From NCBI RefSeq assembly GCF_037975245.1, contig NC_092571.1, forward strand, positions 26,920,564-26,984,563: a stretch of 64,000 bases of DNA, in the 5' to 3' direction. Position 1 is the first letter of the stretch. Every line of letters begins with the position of its first letter. The position numbers and the translations under genes are program-made. Below, in pieces: positions 38,291 to 49,605 of this stretch. The notes below the pieces were generated by a model. That model was not told the DNA's origin and ran no database searches. It saw nothing but the letters and a program-made list of their open reading frames with translations. The DNA is from Apostichopus japonicus (Eukaryota > Echinodermata > Holothuroidea > Aspidochirotida > Stichopodidae).

Positions 38291-38424
38291 CTGCAAAATT
38301 TCTTGTAGGAATCCTACATAAATCCTGCAGGATGTGGCCAAATCCTGGCATAATTCCTGCATAAAATCCCGCAGGATCCTGCAGGATTTTATGCAGGATT
38401 TTTTGCAGGACTTTTTTGTATGGG

Positions 38425-39380
38425 TAACCAGAAATACGGTTCTTGTTTGAAAGTGAAAGTATAGTGTACATACACAGTATCATTCTACACAACAATCATT
38501 TAGATGCCTCAATAGACACAATAGACAAAAGACACAACAATAATTGTGTTAACCAGAAATACGGTTCTTGTTTGAAAGTGAAAGTATAGTGTACATACAC
38601 AGTATCATTCTACACAACAATCATTTAGATGCCTCAATAGACACAATAGACAAAAGACACAACAATAATTGTGTTAACCAAAAATACGGTTCTTGTTTGA
38701 AAGTGAAAGTCTAGTGTACATACACAGTATCATTCTACACAACAATCATTTAGATGCCTCAATAGACACAATAGACAAAAGACACAACAATAATTGTGTT
38801 AACCAGAAATACAGTTCTTGTTTGAAAGTGAAAGTCTAGTGTACATACACAGTATCATTCTACACAACAATCATTTAGATGCCTCAATAGACACAATAGA
38901 CAAAAGACACAACAATAATTGTGTTAACCAGAAATACGGTTCTTGTTTGAAAGTGAAAGTATAGTGTACATACACAGTATCATTCTACACAACAATCATT
39001 TAGATGCCTCAATAGACACAATAGACAAAAGACACAACAATAATTGTGTTAACCAGAAATACGGTTCTTGTTTGAAAGTGAAAGTATAGTGTACATACAC
39101 AGTATCATTCTACACAACAATCATTTAGATGCCTCAATAGACACAATAGACAAAAGACACAACAATAATTGTGTTAACCAGAAATACGGTTCTTGTTTGA
39201 AAGTGAAAGTATAGTGTACATACACAGTATCATTCTACACAACAATCATTTAGATGCCTCAATAGACACAATAGACAAAAGACACAACAATAATTGTGTT
39301 AACCAAAAATACGGTTCTTGTTTGAAAGTGAAAGTCTAGTGTACATACACAGTATCATTCTACACAACAATCATTTAGAT
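38425..39380 (+). repeat. 125-bp satellite, right part, about 7.6 monomers
   Basis: This continues the interrupted array with 125-bp monomers, for example starts at about 38546 and 38671. Nearly all belong to the ACCAGAAATACGGTTC subtype with very few differences. The last monomer ends at CATTTAGATG at about 39380, where unique sequence resumes. Confidence 0.95.
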
Positions 39381-39538
39381 GAAGTACAATTTTACTTTAC
39401 CACTCTTTTCAGTGTGAGAAGATGTTCATATTGTATTTAATATTGTGCAACATACAGTATTTTGAAGGTGTTTCCACAATATGAAAAATATTATTGCATA
39501 TGACCCATTGACCCATTACCTACATACTTGCTTAAGAA

Positions 39539-40925
39539 ATGTATAAATGTGATTGTGTCATATATACATCTTTTATCATTAACAAATCCATTCAACAAGT
39601 TGTTTTCCCTGATAGCCTTAAGGTTGCACATACTCGGCCACTTCTTAAGAAAGATGGCTTAGATAAAGAAAGTTTTAAAAATTACAGACCAGTGGCAAAC
39701 CTAAAATTCTTGGGGAAAACTATTGAACGCATTATTTCTAGTCGCATTACTGATCATATGAACCAATGATGTCTATGATCCATTTCAATCTGCTTATAGG
39801 GCTTATAATCATGGTATTGAGACTGCTCTACTTTGAGTAAGCAGCGATATACTTTCTGAAATGGATAATGGTAGAATAGTGGCTATGGTCCTTTAAGATT
39901 TGAGTGCTGCATTCAACACTGTGGACCATGAAATTCTGGCGACCTCAATATGTTTGTATTGGGGATGAATTATCCAATCCTGTATAGGGTTCAGTTCTTG
40001 GACCCCAGTGGTTCCCTATTTATACACTTCCAATTTGTAGAATTTTGATGAAGCACAATATTTCATATCACGTTTATGCAGACGATACCCAGATTTACAT
40101 TGATTTCAGTCCTTCTCAAGATGAGAGTGTTAAAGCCATCAGATGCCTTGAGAGTTGCATCAATGATATCCGTTTGTGGATGAGACGTAATTTATTGAAG
40201 CTTAATGAAGAAAAAACTGAGTTATTGCTTTTTGGTTCTTGTCATCAGCTTGCTAAAATTAACATTCCATGCATATCAATTGGTAATATTCAGGTTCGCC
40301 CTTCCACTCATGTGCGTTATCTTGGTGTAATTTTTTATTCCAATATGTCTATGACACGCCACATTTCCAAAGTAACAAGTTCTGCTGCATTTCATCTCAG
40401 AGGCATCTACAAATTACGAAAATATTTAAATAATAAGGCAACTGAACAAATTGTACATTCTTTTATCACTTCAAGGTTGGATATGGGCAATTCCTTACTT
40501 CTCGGTCTTCCACAAGAACAGGTTCATAGACTCCAATTAATCCAGAACTCAGCTGCACGTATTGTAACTCATTCTCATAAGCATTGTCATATCCACCCTG
40601 TCTTAAAATACCTGCACTGGCTACCTGTAAAATATCGCATTATGTATAAAATTCTCCTTATTATTTATAAACCCTTTAAGACATGGTCCAATGTATATTT
40701 CTGACTTATTACATATTTTGTCCCCTCTCGTAATCTAAGATCCAGCTCTCAATTTTTATTATCTGAAATTAAGTCCAAACATTCTTGGGGTGGTACAGTA
40801 GGTCATTTATTGTTTCTGCCCCTTGCTTATGGGACCAACTCCCCTTAAAAATCAGACAAGCATCTACTCTCTCTAACTTTAAGAAGAGCATCAAATCCCA
40901 CTTAATGACAAAAGCTTTTATATAA
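39539..40925 (+). pseudogene. Decayed non-LTR reverse transcriptase (CR1/L2-like)
   Basis: Successive frames give fingers/palm motifs [20 protein letters not shown], then DLSAAFNTVDHEIL, a broken VLGP region, the catalytic YADDTQ at about 40075, and the thumb/C-terminal region with LKLNEEKTELLLFG and VRYLGVIF. The ORF2 tail after 40705 reads through RSSSQF, ...KIRQASTLSNFKKSIKSHL. Order and motifs fit CR1/L2-type LINEs. Premature stops (for example MVL-stop-DLSAAF), frameshifts and an internal deletion near 39950 make it inactive. The 5' half with endonuclease is missing, as in usual 5'-truncated copies. Confidence 0.9.
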
Positions 40926-41311
40926 TCTTGAACCATTAAGTTTTTCTTCTGTCATTGTTTTGTATTATTTTGTATTATTTGTATCATTTCTAATTGTCGA
41001 TTGCGCCATGAACATTCTTTGAGTGGTGTGTGCCCATTATAAGTCACCACTCCATGAATGCTAGATGGTCTTTGTCAGCTTCTCTTGCATAGTCATTGTA
41101 TGCCCGATGCTGCAGTATGTGCAGGGTTGCAGCTGTAACCTGATGTGCGTGACGTGTGCGTGCAACATGCGCAGCTCACAGGAAAGAATCCGCAGTTCCG
41201 GCTGAAGCAATATTCGCCTGCATCAATGCCTCTACCCAGCCGCTTCCAGATAACCAGTCGCCTGCTGTCTTCATTGCAGTCATTTCAATATGCAATCCTC
41301 CAAATAGAAGA

Positions 41312-43479
41312 GGGCAGGTCCAAGCTATTGTATCCCTAGAAGCCAAATTTCAAACTTTACTGAAACAAGCTAAATGTGGTGTCATGTTAAAGCTGAAATA
41401 TTGAAGTTTCAGATTTTCATAATTTTTTTGAATTTTTTTGCCTATTCAAACAATTAGAGCCAGCTAATTTGCATAAATTCAAATTGCAGTGTGACGTACG
41501 GGACATTTGGAATCCTATTTAGCTGCCAGCAATATGGACTTATCGAATATAAGTTATGTGGGACATGATACACCCTTCCTTCCAATAATTTTGACATATT
41601 ATGTTTGGGGGTTCATCAATTAAATATGCTAATTAGCTAGTGTCCAAATACTGATGTCCCGTACGTCACAATCTTCAGCACTTTTTTCAAGTTTTGATAT
41701 GGAGGAACAATTTTTTTTTTTTGTGATATTCTATAAAGTTCTAATTAAGAACATTGCTCAACAATATCCATCCCAAAAAAATTGAAATAATATTCACTGT
41801 AAATCTAATTATCAAATTTAAAAATGTGACGTACGGGACAAAATGTGACGTACGGGACATAGTGTGGTGGAAACCCTGTATTTAAACATAATAAACATGC
41901 ATGGGCTCCAATGGGGACCTCTACTGGAAACCTTCCAATGCTTACAAGTTTATTTTGTTGAAAGCTGGTAGTTGCAACTTATAATCCCTGCATGCCTGAA
42001 GAGCACATCATGGCACCAAATAAACTATTGACTGATGACCACCAACAGCCCGGGTGTTATTTGACTATTGGGAAGTCAATTGTGCGTGTGGGGGATACAG
42101 AATCATCTACAATGCTATTCAACATTGACATTGAATGAGGACTACTTCAAGAATGTTGAGTTTGCATTTCAAAATTTCATAGGCCTATTTTGAAGTGTGA
42201 CTATGATTATGTGCAACTATGTTCTTGTTTCCTGAACTTAGATAGTAGACATTGAGATTTTTAGTTACAAGTGTAGAGTTTCACTCGCCCAATTTTTGCA
42301 TAGGACAATCACTCATGAGTTTGTTCAATAACCAGTATTAGGTCTATAGAGTTTTCTTTGTTGTACTAGTTTCATAGATGGACATTACGTGGCATTACTG
42401 TGGACATTTTGGTATATTTGAATGGGATGGATCATATTTCAACTTCAGGGTCAATAGTGGGGAGTATGATATAGTGTTGTACAGTATACATACCAAAACA
42501 GTTTTGCACCAAAACTTTGAATCTTGAATCATTTGTGGTCTAACAAAGCAAGAATTGATGTTCTGACTATTTGGTCTGGTAACCAGTTTTAGGTCTATAG
42601 AGTTTTCTTTGTTGTACTAGTTTCATAGATGGACATTACGTGGCATTACTGTGGACATTTTGGTATATTTGAATGGGATGGATTATATTTCAACTTCAGG
42701 GTCAATAGTTGGGAGTATGATACAGTGTTGTGCAGTATACATACCAAAACAGTTTTGCACCAAAACTTTGCATCTTGAATCATTTTTGGTCTAACAAAGC
42801 TATAATTGATGTTATGAGTACTTGATGTATGTGTAGAGTAGATTAATACTTTATGCATTCCATGTTTTACGTGGAATGATCTCACAAGTACTGTCACTAC
42901 TCTGTTCCGTATCCCAGAAAGAAGGAAATATGGCATGAAATTACCAATGACATTGTTCTGGCATATCCAAAATAATGTTCTTATGTAGAAACCAGCTTGT
43001 TATGGTATATTCAGGAATAAAAATATGAGTTTTCATAGTCAATATGTATATGGACAAATTGTCCTGTACGTCACATGTCCCGTACGTCACAGGACAATTT
43101 TTATTTGTGTAACCACTGTACTAGAATGGCTTCATATTTTTTTCTAATATGTTACAGCTTAGCCCTTGGAAGGTTAGGCTATTCACTAGTTATAACAGCT
43201 TGATCACTGCCCTCCTAATTTCAGAGCGCTTTCAGCTTTGCTCTTTAGTAAAAAAAACACAAAATTCTCTGGTCCCGTATGTCACACTGTACATTAATTA
43301 AGATGGAACCTAATTAAAGCAAGTGTTGGAAATCTTCATGAGTTTGTAATAAAGTAGCAGCAATAACAAATATGAAAACATGAAAAAGTTTCTGGAAAAT
43401 AGATTTTATATAACTTTTAGACAAATTTAAGTCTCTGAAATGTCCCGTACGTCACAGTACAAATAGCTTGGACCTGCCC
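41312..43479. mobile_element. 2,168-bp TIR element with 4-bp target duplication
   Basis: The ends are inverted repeats, GGGCAGGTCCAAGCTATT at 41312 and its complement ending at 43479. AAGA flanks both sides (41308-41311, 43480-43483). Deleting the element and one AAGA rejoins the minus-strand reading frame KIVLLFGG, which proves both boundaries. The interior has no transposase coding but carries eight copies of the motif GTCCCGTACGTCAC and a 250-bp direct duplication. The superfamily is not assigned. Confidence 0.88.
42330..42818 (+). repeat. Direct duplication of ~240 bp inside the TIR element
   Basis: 42330-42565 and 42581-42818 are about 95% alike. Both start AACCAGT, then (A/T)TTAGGTCTATAGAG, and contain GTGGCATTACTGTGGACATT and TACATACCAAAACAGTTTTG. 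The offset is 251 bases. Confidence 0.9.
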
Positions 43480-43609
43480 AAGAACAATCTTATCCTCTCC
43501 ATATTTCTCTGGTCATATTATGTTACTACAGTATGTGATTTCTTGAACCCGAAAATATAGGTATCGACATTAAAAGTGTGTTGATACACGTAATACTTTG
43601 AGATATTGA

Positions 43610-45640
43610 GAAACAAGAGCCCAAGGGCACTGTGGTTCCTTGCTTGGGGTATATGGCAATACACATAATATTATCAAGCAAGATTGGGCTCAAATAGTCC
43701 AAGTAATTGTGGTCCTACATGTTCCCATAAAGTAACCAACACTATAGCCAACACTTTTGTGATCACAAAATGTGATCGGATTTTTGATCAAAAGTCACTT
43801 TTGAGATCTAAATATGGCGTCGAAAATGTAAGAAATATAAGAGACCTACAAGCGTGTCAACAGATATGATAACATTGCTGACCTCAGATGACATGACCTT
43901 TAAGTTTCAAAATGTTCCACCACCCAATTCACAACTTGTTCCAAAATATCAACCATGTCACACCTTGGCATTGAGATTTAATTGCATTAAATGTCTAAAA
44001 ATTAACTTTGAACTTGTATATGTACATAACTTCACACACAAAGGTCATCCGGAGGTCAACCAATTGACATTTTTGATCGGTGAGACCTAAATAGAGCATG
44101 ACTGTAAAAATTTAAACATTTTTTCTTTGCCCATTTTCTCCCCCCAAAATACTACTTTTTTAACATTAGCTGACCTTTGGTGACGTTGGATCACATGACC
44201 GTTAAGTTTGAAAATATTCCCCTATATACCATTTGCAACTTGTCCAAAAAATCAACCTTGTCACACCTTGGCACTGGGAGTTATTGCATTAAATGTCTGA
44301 AAATTAACTTTGACCTCATATAACTTTGCACACGAAGGTCACACGGGTGTCAACCAATTGACATTTATGATCAGAAGGTACCTTTAACATCTGAAAATAG
44401 CATCGAAACTGTAAAAATCCCCAAAACACGAAAAGGTCACCAGAGGTCAAATTGAGGTCAAGGGTCACCCAGTTGCGGGTCGACAATTGGATTACATTGA
44501 AGCAACTCCCAACTCTAACTGACAATTCATTCTCAAGTTATCGCAAAAATACTACTTTTTTATCATTAATAGACCTTTGGTGACATTGTATCACATGACC
44601 GTTATGTTTGAAAATATACCCCTATACCATTTGCAACTACTCCAAAAATATCAACCTTGTCACACCTTGGAACTGGGAGTTATTGCATTAAATGTCTGAA
44701 AATTAACTTTGACCTCATATAACTTCACACACGAAGGCCACACGGGGGTCAACCCATTGACATTTATGATCAGAAGGTACCTTTAACATCTGAAAATAGC
44801 ATCGAAACTGTAAAAATCCACAAAACACGAAAAGGTCACCAGAGGTCAAATTAAGGTCAAGGGTCACCCAGATGCGGGTCGACAATTGGATTACATTGAA
44901 GCAACTCCCAACCCTAACGGACAATTTGTTCTCAAGTTATCGCAAAAATACTAGTTTTTTATCATTAATTGACCTTTGGTGACCTCGGATCACATGACCC
45001 TTATGTTTGAAAATATTCCCCTATACCATTTGCAACTTGTCTCAAAATATCAACTGTGTAACATCTTGGCACTGGGAGTTATTACACTAAATGTCTCAAA
45101 ATTAACTTTGACCTCATAGTACTTAACATACAAAGGTCACCTTGGGTCAACTTATTGACATTTTTGATTGATGAGACCTTAATAGAGCATCAAACTATAC
45201 CAATTCAAACATTTTTTTCTTTGCCCATTTTCTACCCCCAAAATACTAGTTTTTTAACATTAATTGACCTTTGGTGACCTCGGATCACATGACCGTTAAG
45301 TTTGAAAATATACCCCTATACCATTTGCAACTTGTCCAAAAATATCAACCATGTCACACCTTGGAACTGGGAGTTGTTGCATTAAATGTCTGAAAATTAA
45401 CTTTGACCTCGTATAACTTCGCACACAAAGGTCACACGGGTGTCAACCAATTGACATTTTTGATCGGAAGGTACCTTTGATATCCAAATCTAGCATCAAA
45501 ACCAAACATTTTCTTTCAAGATGGCCGCCATACGGGGTGCAATTTCCGATGGCCCCTGGACTAAAAATGTTTATATTGTGGTATTCTAATTTGTGCCAAG
45601 TTTCATGCTTTAAAGGGAAAGTGAACAATTGATCAGCTAA
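43610..45640 (+). repeat. Interspersed repeat with tandem ~300/400-bp TGACCT-rich units
   Basis: The blocks TTGACCTTTGGTGACCTCGG and ATCACATGACCGTTAAGTTT recur at about 43880, 44170, 44571, 44969 and 45266, so units are near 295 or 400 bases. The long units add AAAAGGTCACCAGAGGTCAA and AAGGGTCACCCAG. It is bordered by AAGAGCCCAAGGGCACTGTG on the left and AGATGGCCGCCAT near 45521 on the right. A non-coding repeat of a type widespread in marine invertebrates. Confidence 0.8.
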
Positions 45641-48215
45641 GCTGCCTGACTATTATTATAATTATTATTATATAATTTCCCAGAATTGTTATTAGGATTT
45701 TAAAACATGTCCTATGGAAGAACATCTCAACCTGTGGTTTGAAATGTATGAAAGTTGGCCTGAGAGTAACAAATTCATTGACATTTTCTTAGTGCAAGGA
45801 GAGTGCTACAGTAAGTCTTGCCAACTTGTCTGGTGGTGACGGGGCGGGGGGGGGGTGGTGGGTGGCGATGTCACTGCCTGAGGGGGAACACTGTCTTTTC
45901 GTTGCCCAGAGCCCAGATTACTCTCAGTCACCAAAAAGCATTTAACTTTGAATGCAAGTTTCTTTTATGTGCAGTAGAAAAATTGTACTTTCATTATTTT
46001 GATTTTTACTCCAAAATTGCAGTTAAAGAAAACATGAATTTTCTCTGAATAAATATCAGCACAAGTTTGTACTTTACACTCCAGTCCCTGCTAATGTTAT
46101 CAGAAACAAGTTAAGAAATTATTTTACTCTAACTTGTGTGATCTTGTTCCAGTTTATGCGGCAAAAGTTAGGCAAGAAATTACTGTGGCTTGAATCCACA
46201 ATGTTCTATTTGGCAATCAATCCTCCAAAAACTGCTCTAAAGAACTAACATGCCTTTGAAATCAAAAGCATCTACTGTACTCTAGGAAATGTCATAGATT
46301 ATGTACAAGTTTCCCATGTTAAAAATATCTCATATAACATTTGAGATGAAAGCAACCAGTCAATAGAACATACTGTAGTTTTCTAAGACAACAATGACAG
46401 CTTCCTACCATGAGTATATTTCTTTTCAGATATGTTAAAGACCTGATGTTATGATTTTTGTTTCAATTTGCAGATGATAACATATAGCATATACTGTATA
46501 TATTATCTGCTATCATAGGCGTTATTATCCATGATATGACTTGTAACTGTCATTGCTGAAGCCCATTGTAAAAATGTTTCCATCAATGTCACAACCCCTG
46601 GTTGCGCATGTTGATAGTCCAAACATCGGAGGCTTTGTTGTAACCTACGTATGGTTCAAAACTGACAGAGTAGGAGTGTGAAACATACGGTTTCAAAAAT
46701 TTGACTTCTTAGCTCGAACGAGCCAATCGGGAGACCACAAATATTCATGAAATAAACCAAAGTCTGGACAGTTTCAAATTTTCAGTTTCCAAAAAATACT
46801 GAAGGAGTTGATGTGGTAATGTGTAGTTTTGTAAATTTTCACAATTGGCCTGCCTCAGTAAGTTCCCTACTTGTTTCAGGATTTAAACACAGCTTGTTAC
46901 TTTTGACATAGCTGCAGGTTGGTGTCTGGTTGTATTGTGGTGTTAATATAGCTAGTTCAACTGTTTGTTATTATCATAATTTCATTGTAGGTTCCTGATG
47001 GTTCAGAAGGTCGTATACAAGAAGCGTCTCGTTACAATGGTCTACATTAAAGTAGTTTACCTGTTTGTGGTCCGGTGAGTTGAGAGTATCATGTCAGGGC
47101 ATATCCTGATGTATTTGAACATTTATGTCATTTAACTGTTATCTTGTTAAGCTTAAGTTTAATGAAAGGAATTGCTCATTGGTTCTCATCATTCAAGCAT
47201 TACCTTTCAAAAAGCAGTATGCAGTGCTGATTCAAATTTGTGTATATAGAGAATTTCATGTGAACTCATGCAAGTGGAATGAAGGGATAACTGACTAATG
47301 ATTAAACTTTAAAGTGAAGTCATAGTTGTTAATTGATTTGTTATTCATGTTTGTATTCATCATAACTTGGCATTCATATTAAAGGTGTGTGATCAAGTCG
47401 GGTAAAGGTTCTTTTCAATATTAGCATGTGAGTGAAGTGGTGGGGATCTGCTGTATTATGTTTAACTATTGTATTATGTTTCTTCTTAGTCAATTGGCAA
47501 TATGATTATTGCTGTGGACAGTCAAATCAGTTCAAAGGAATTTCCAGTGTAACAATGGTGGGTTCTAATGCAAAATGGTGTTTTGGGATAATATTTCACT
47601 TGAAGATTGGTTGCTATTTCTTAAAGGAATTGTCCGGTGGAAGATTTTGATACATTGTCCTTGGTAGTTCTTACTTTTCTCTTTCTAACCATGTGAAAAT
47701 TGTCCCCATTCAATGTTTTCTTCTTGTAGAAATCTGGTTTTCAAATTCACCAGTTTCTCACCAAAAGCACTGTTTTGGTGATTGACGTAGTGCAGGCAAA
47801 TAGGCAAAGCGAGCAACTTGAAGTTAGCCCTCCTATTTCCGCAGCAAATACACTCTCATGTGTACACTGACAGGTGATTGCCTATTATATATTACGTACA
47901 TATCGCGAACGTATGCCTACCATGCCCAGTTGGTATACGTACATAGCGTTGCACATAATACATTCTCACACTCAAACCACAGTCCATAAACTGTTCCTCG
48001 AAATCGCTGAAATAAAATTCACGGATCAACTTTACAGTAAAAGGAAACTTGTTAAGTATTTGGAACACCGAAAGATGAAACTTGGCTGAATCGATGTCAG
48101 AGCAGAATGTAGTAACGAGCAGCTTAGGCTTCGCAGAACTGTCGGATTGTAAACGTTAGAGTAGCCTACATGCAAACATCCTTCCCATTGGAATGAATAT
48201 ATATTGCAATGTAAA
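45641..48215. other. Non-coding region
   Basis: No gene was supported. A possible exon flanked by TTCATTGTAG at 46990 and GTGAGT at 47077 has no connected partner. A G-rich run lies at 45841-45870. Confidence 0.4.
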
Positions 48216-48430
48216 CAACAAAGAGTGGGAGTGGTTTTGGGAAGGGGGTTACTAATCCCCCAAATCAGCACAAAACGTAATGTCTCCGACTCTCAACACG
48301 ATTTTTGGCTGACAAATCCAATGTGTAACTCAATCTCATGTGTGTGCTCGTTGTAGCTGAAATGACACTCTATCACCCCTTGCCAACCGATATCCAGGGA
48401 CGTGGGGGGGGGTATTCACCCGAAAGAGTC
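48216..48430 (+). repeat. Copy of an interspersed ~166-bp repeat
   Basis: It shares CAGCACAAAACGTAATGT, GTGTGCTCGTTG and TGAAATGACACTCTATCACC with copies at 54421-54556 and 60662-60900. Non-coding; class unknown. Confidence 0.8.
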
Positions 48431-49330
48431 TTAAAAAACATATCTAATTAAATTTATAAGAAATTTCACCAAAAATTAAGGAAGAAATTAATCTGTATAC
48501 AAACACGGTTTTTGTTGTGATTACTAAAGGTACTGGACAGTGTTATGTTGCAATCTGCATTTGCGAAGATGACATCACGTTCGTTACTGTTCAAATCATA
48601 TTTGTTCCTCTGTCAAATGCAGCATTAGCGTTCTCATACTTTGACAAAATGTTTGGAAAATTATTTATCGTGTTTTAAGGTAACTTTAGGGCTACCAGAC
48701 AATCCTTTTAACTATTTAATTACAGAGTGTGCAAGGAAGCATATTATATTGTTTAATTCATGTTTAATTTTATCTTGTTTAGGGGCTGCTCCATTATTGC
48801 TCCATCACTGCTCCATTATTGCTCCATTACTGCTGTGTTATTGCTCCATTACTGTTTCGTATGCTGCCAGTTCATCTTGGTTCGTGTGTGTCAGGTTGTG
48901 GAATATACTGCAGCTCAGCAACTTGGACAGTTTTCTGTTGTCATTTGCGGTCACCTCTCCAGGCCCCCAAATAGTGCTTTACAACACTAATAGTACTGTA
49001 TACTGTAGCTCGTGAATGCACAGCCCTGTACAAATCACTGTCATATTAAACGGTATGCTACAGTACATGTACTGTACATATTTCGTTACAGCTGGCAGCT
49101 TGTCACATGAACAAATGTTATGCCAAACTTGCGGTTAAATTCCTCTACCTTTTTCATTCAAAACAACAAATCTTATGAGTAATCATACAATGGTATTTCT
49201 CACGCAGCCTAGTACAATATAGATGAGAGCTTAAGCAAGAACTGCAATTTCCAGTCATTCCTTCAATATAACATGTTTGCTTAGATATACTTTCACCATC
49301 TTCATTTCTATCAGTATAGTCAGTATTGCG
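48431..49330. other. Non-coding region with a short TGCTCCATTA repeat
   Basis: TGCTCCATTA(T/C) is repeated about five times at 48785-48860. Nothing else was recognised. Confidence 0.45.
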
Positions 49331-49338
49331 AAGTTCAG

Positions 49339-49605
49339 CATACTGCGAAGTTCGGGCACCCTAAGAAATACACGATTTTCACCATGAAAACCTACAGGAA
49401 GAGCCAAATTTCACCAAAAAGTACGAAGCTACAGTTATTTTCTCTCCAAAATGACCCGTGTGCAAGAAATTATATACTTACATATTTGTCAATAAAATGA
49501 CGAAGATCTATGAAGTCTGTTATAATTACTGAAAAAGCAACTGCGCCACCAATTTATCACCAGCGCCACACTGTGGGTTGCGTGTCCGAACTTCGCAATA
49601 CTCTA
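49339..49605. mobile_element. Possible small MITE with ~22-bp imperfect TIRs
   Basis: CATACTGCGAAGTTCGGGCA at 49339 faces GTGTCCGAACTTCGCAATAC at about 49584. The inverted ends enclose about 265 bases. Additional GAAGTTC motifs lie just outside on both sides, so the true boundary is unclear. Confidence 0.4.

Larger units (their letters stand above)
31176..38424. mobile_element. 7,249-bp TA-flanked DNA element with giant inverted arrays
   Basis: The left end is CCCATACAAAAAAGTCCTGC; the right end is its exact reverse complement, a 21-bp TIR. It sits between TA at 31174-31175 and TA at 38425-38426. Satellite monomers on both sides show the uninterrupted target GTGTTAACCAG, so the TA duplication is confirmed. 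A TA duplication is typical of Tc1/mariner-type elements. The interior has long arrays of a ~43-bp repeat in opposite orientation on the two sides, enclosing about 4 kb of unique sequence. No transposase was recognised, so it appears non-autonomous. Confidence 0.88.
41040..43525 (-). pseudogene. Relic of a multicopy invertebrate ORF, split by a transposon
   Basis: On the minus strand, 43516-43484 reads PEKYGEDKIV and, after removal of the element at 41312-43479, continues LLFGGLHIEMTAMKTAGDWL, SGSGWVEALMQANIASAGTA, DSFL, stop, AAHVARTRHAHQVTAATLHI, LQHRAYNDYAREADKDHLAF, MEW, stop. I recall near-identical blocks (FGGLHIEM, GDWL..SGW, RTRHAHQVTA) in many uncharacterised predicted proteins of corals, Hydra and sea urchins, probably from mobile or multicopy genes; function unknown. 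In-frame stops, including a TGA just before PEKYGED, show it is dead. It abuts the 3' end of the reverse transcriptase relic. Confidence 0.75.

Noticed and set aside
46990-47076. Possible exon (MVQKVVYKKRLVTMVYIKVV...) with acceptor and GTGAGT donor
   Set aside because: No partner exon in compatible phase was found and the peptide shows no family; splice-like sites occur by chance at this spacing.
47432-47650. Plus-strand frame starting MKWWGSAVLCLTIVLCFF, signal-peptide-like
   Set aside because: No downstream domain or splice-linked exon; AT-rich hydrophobic frames arise often by chance.
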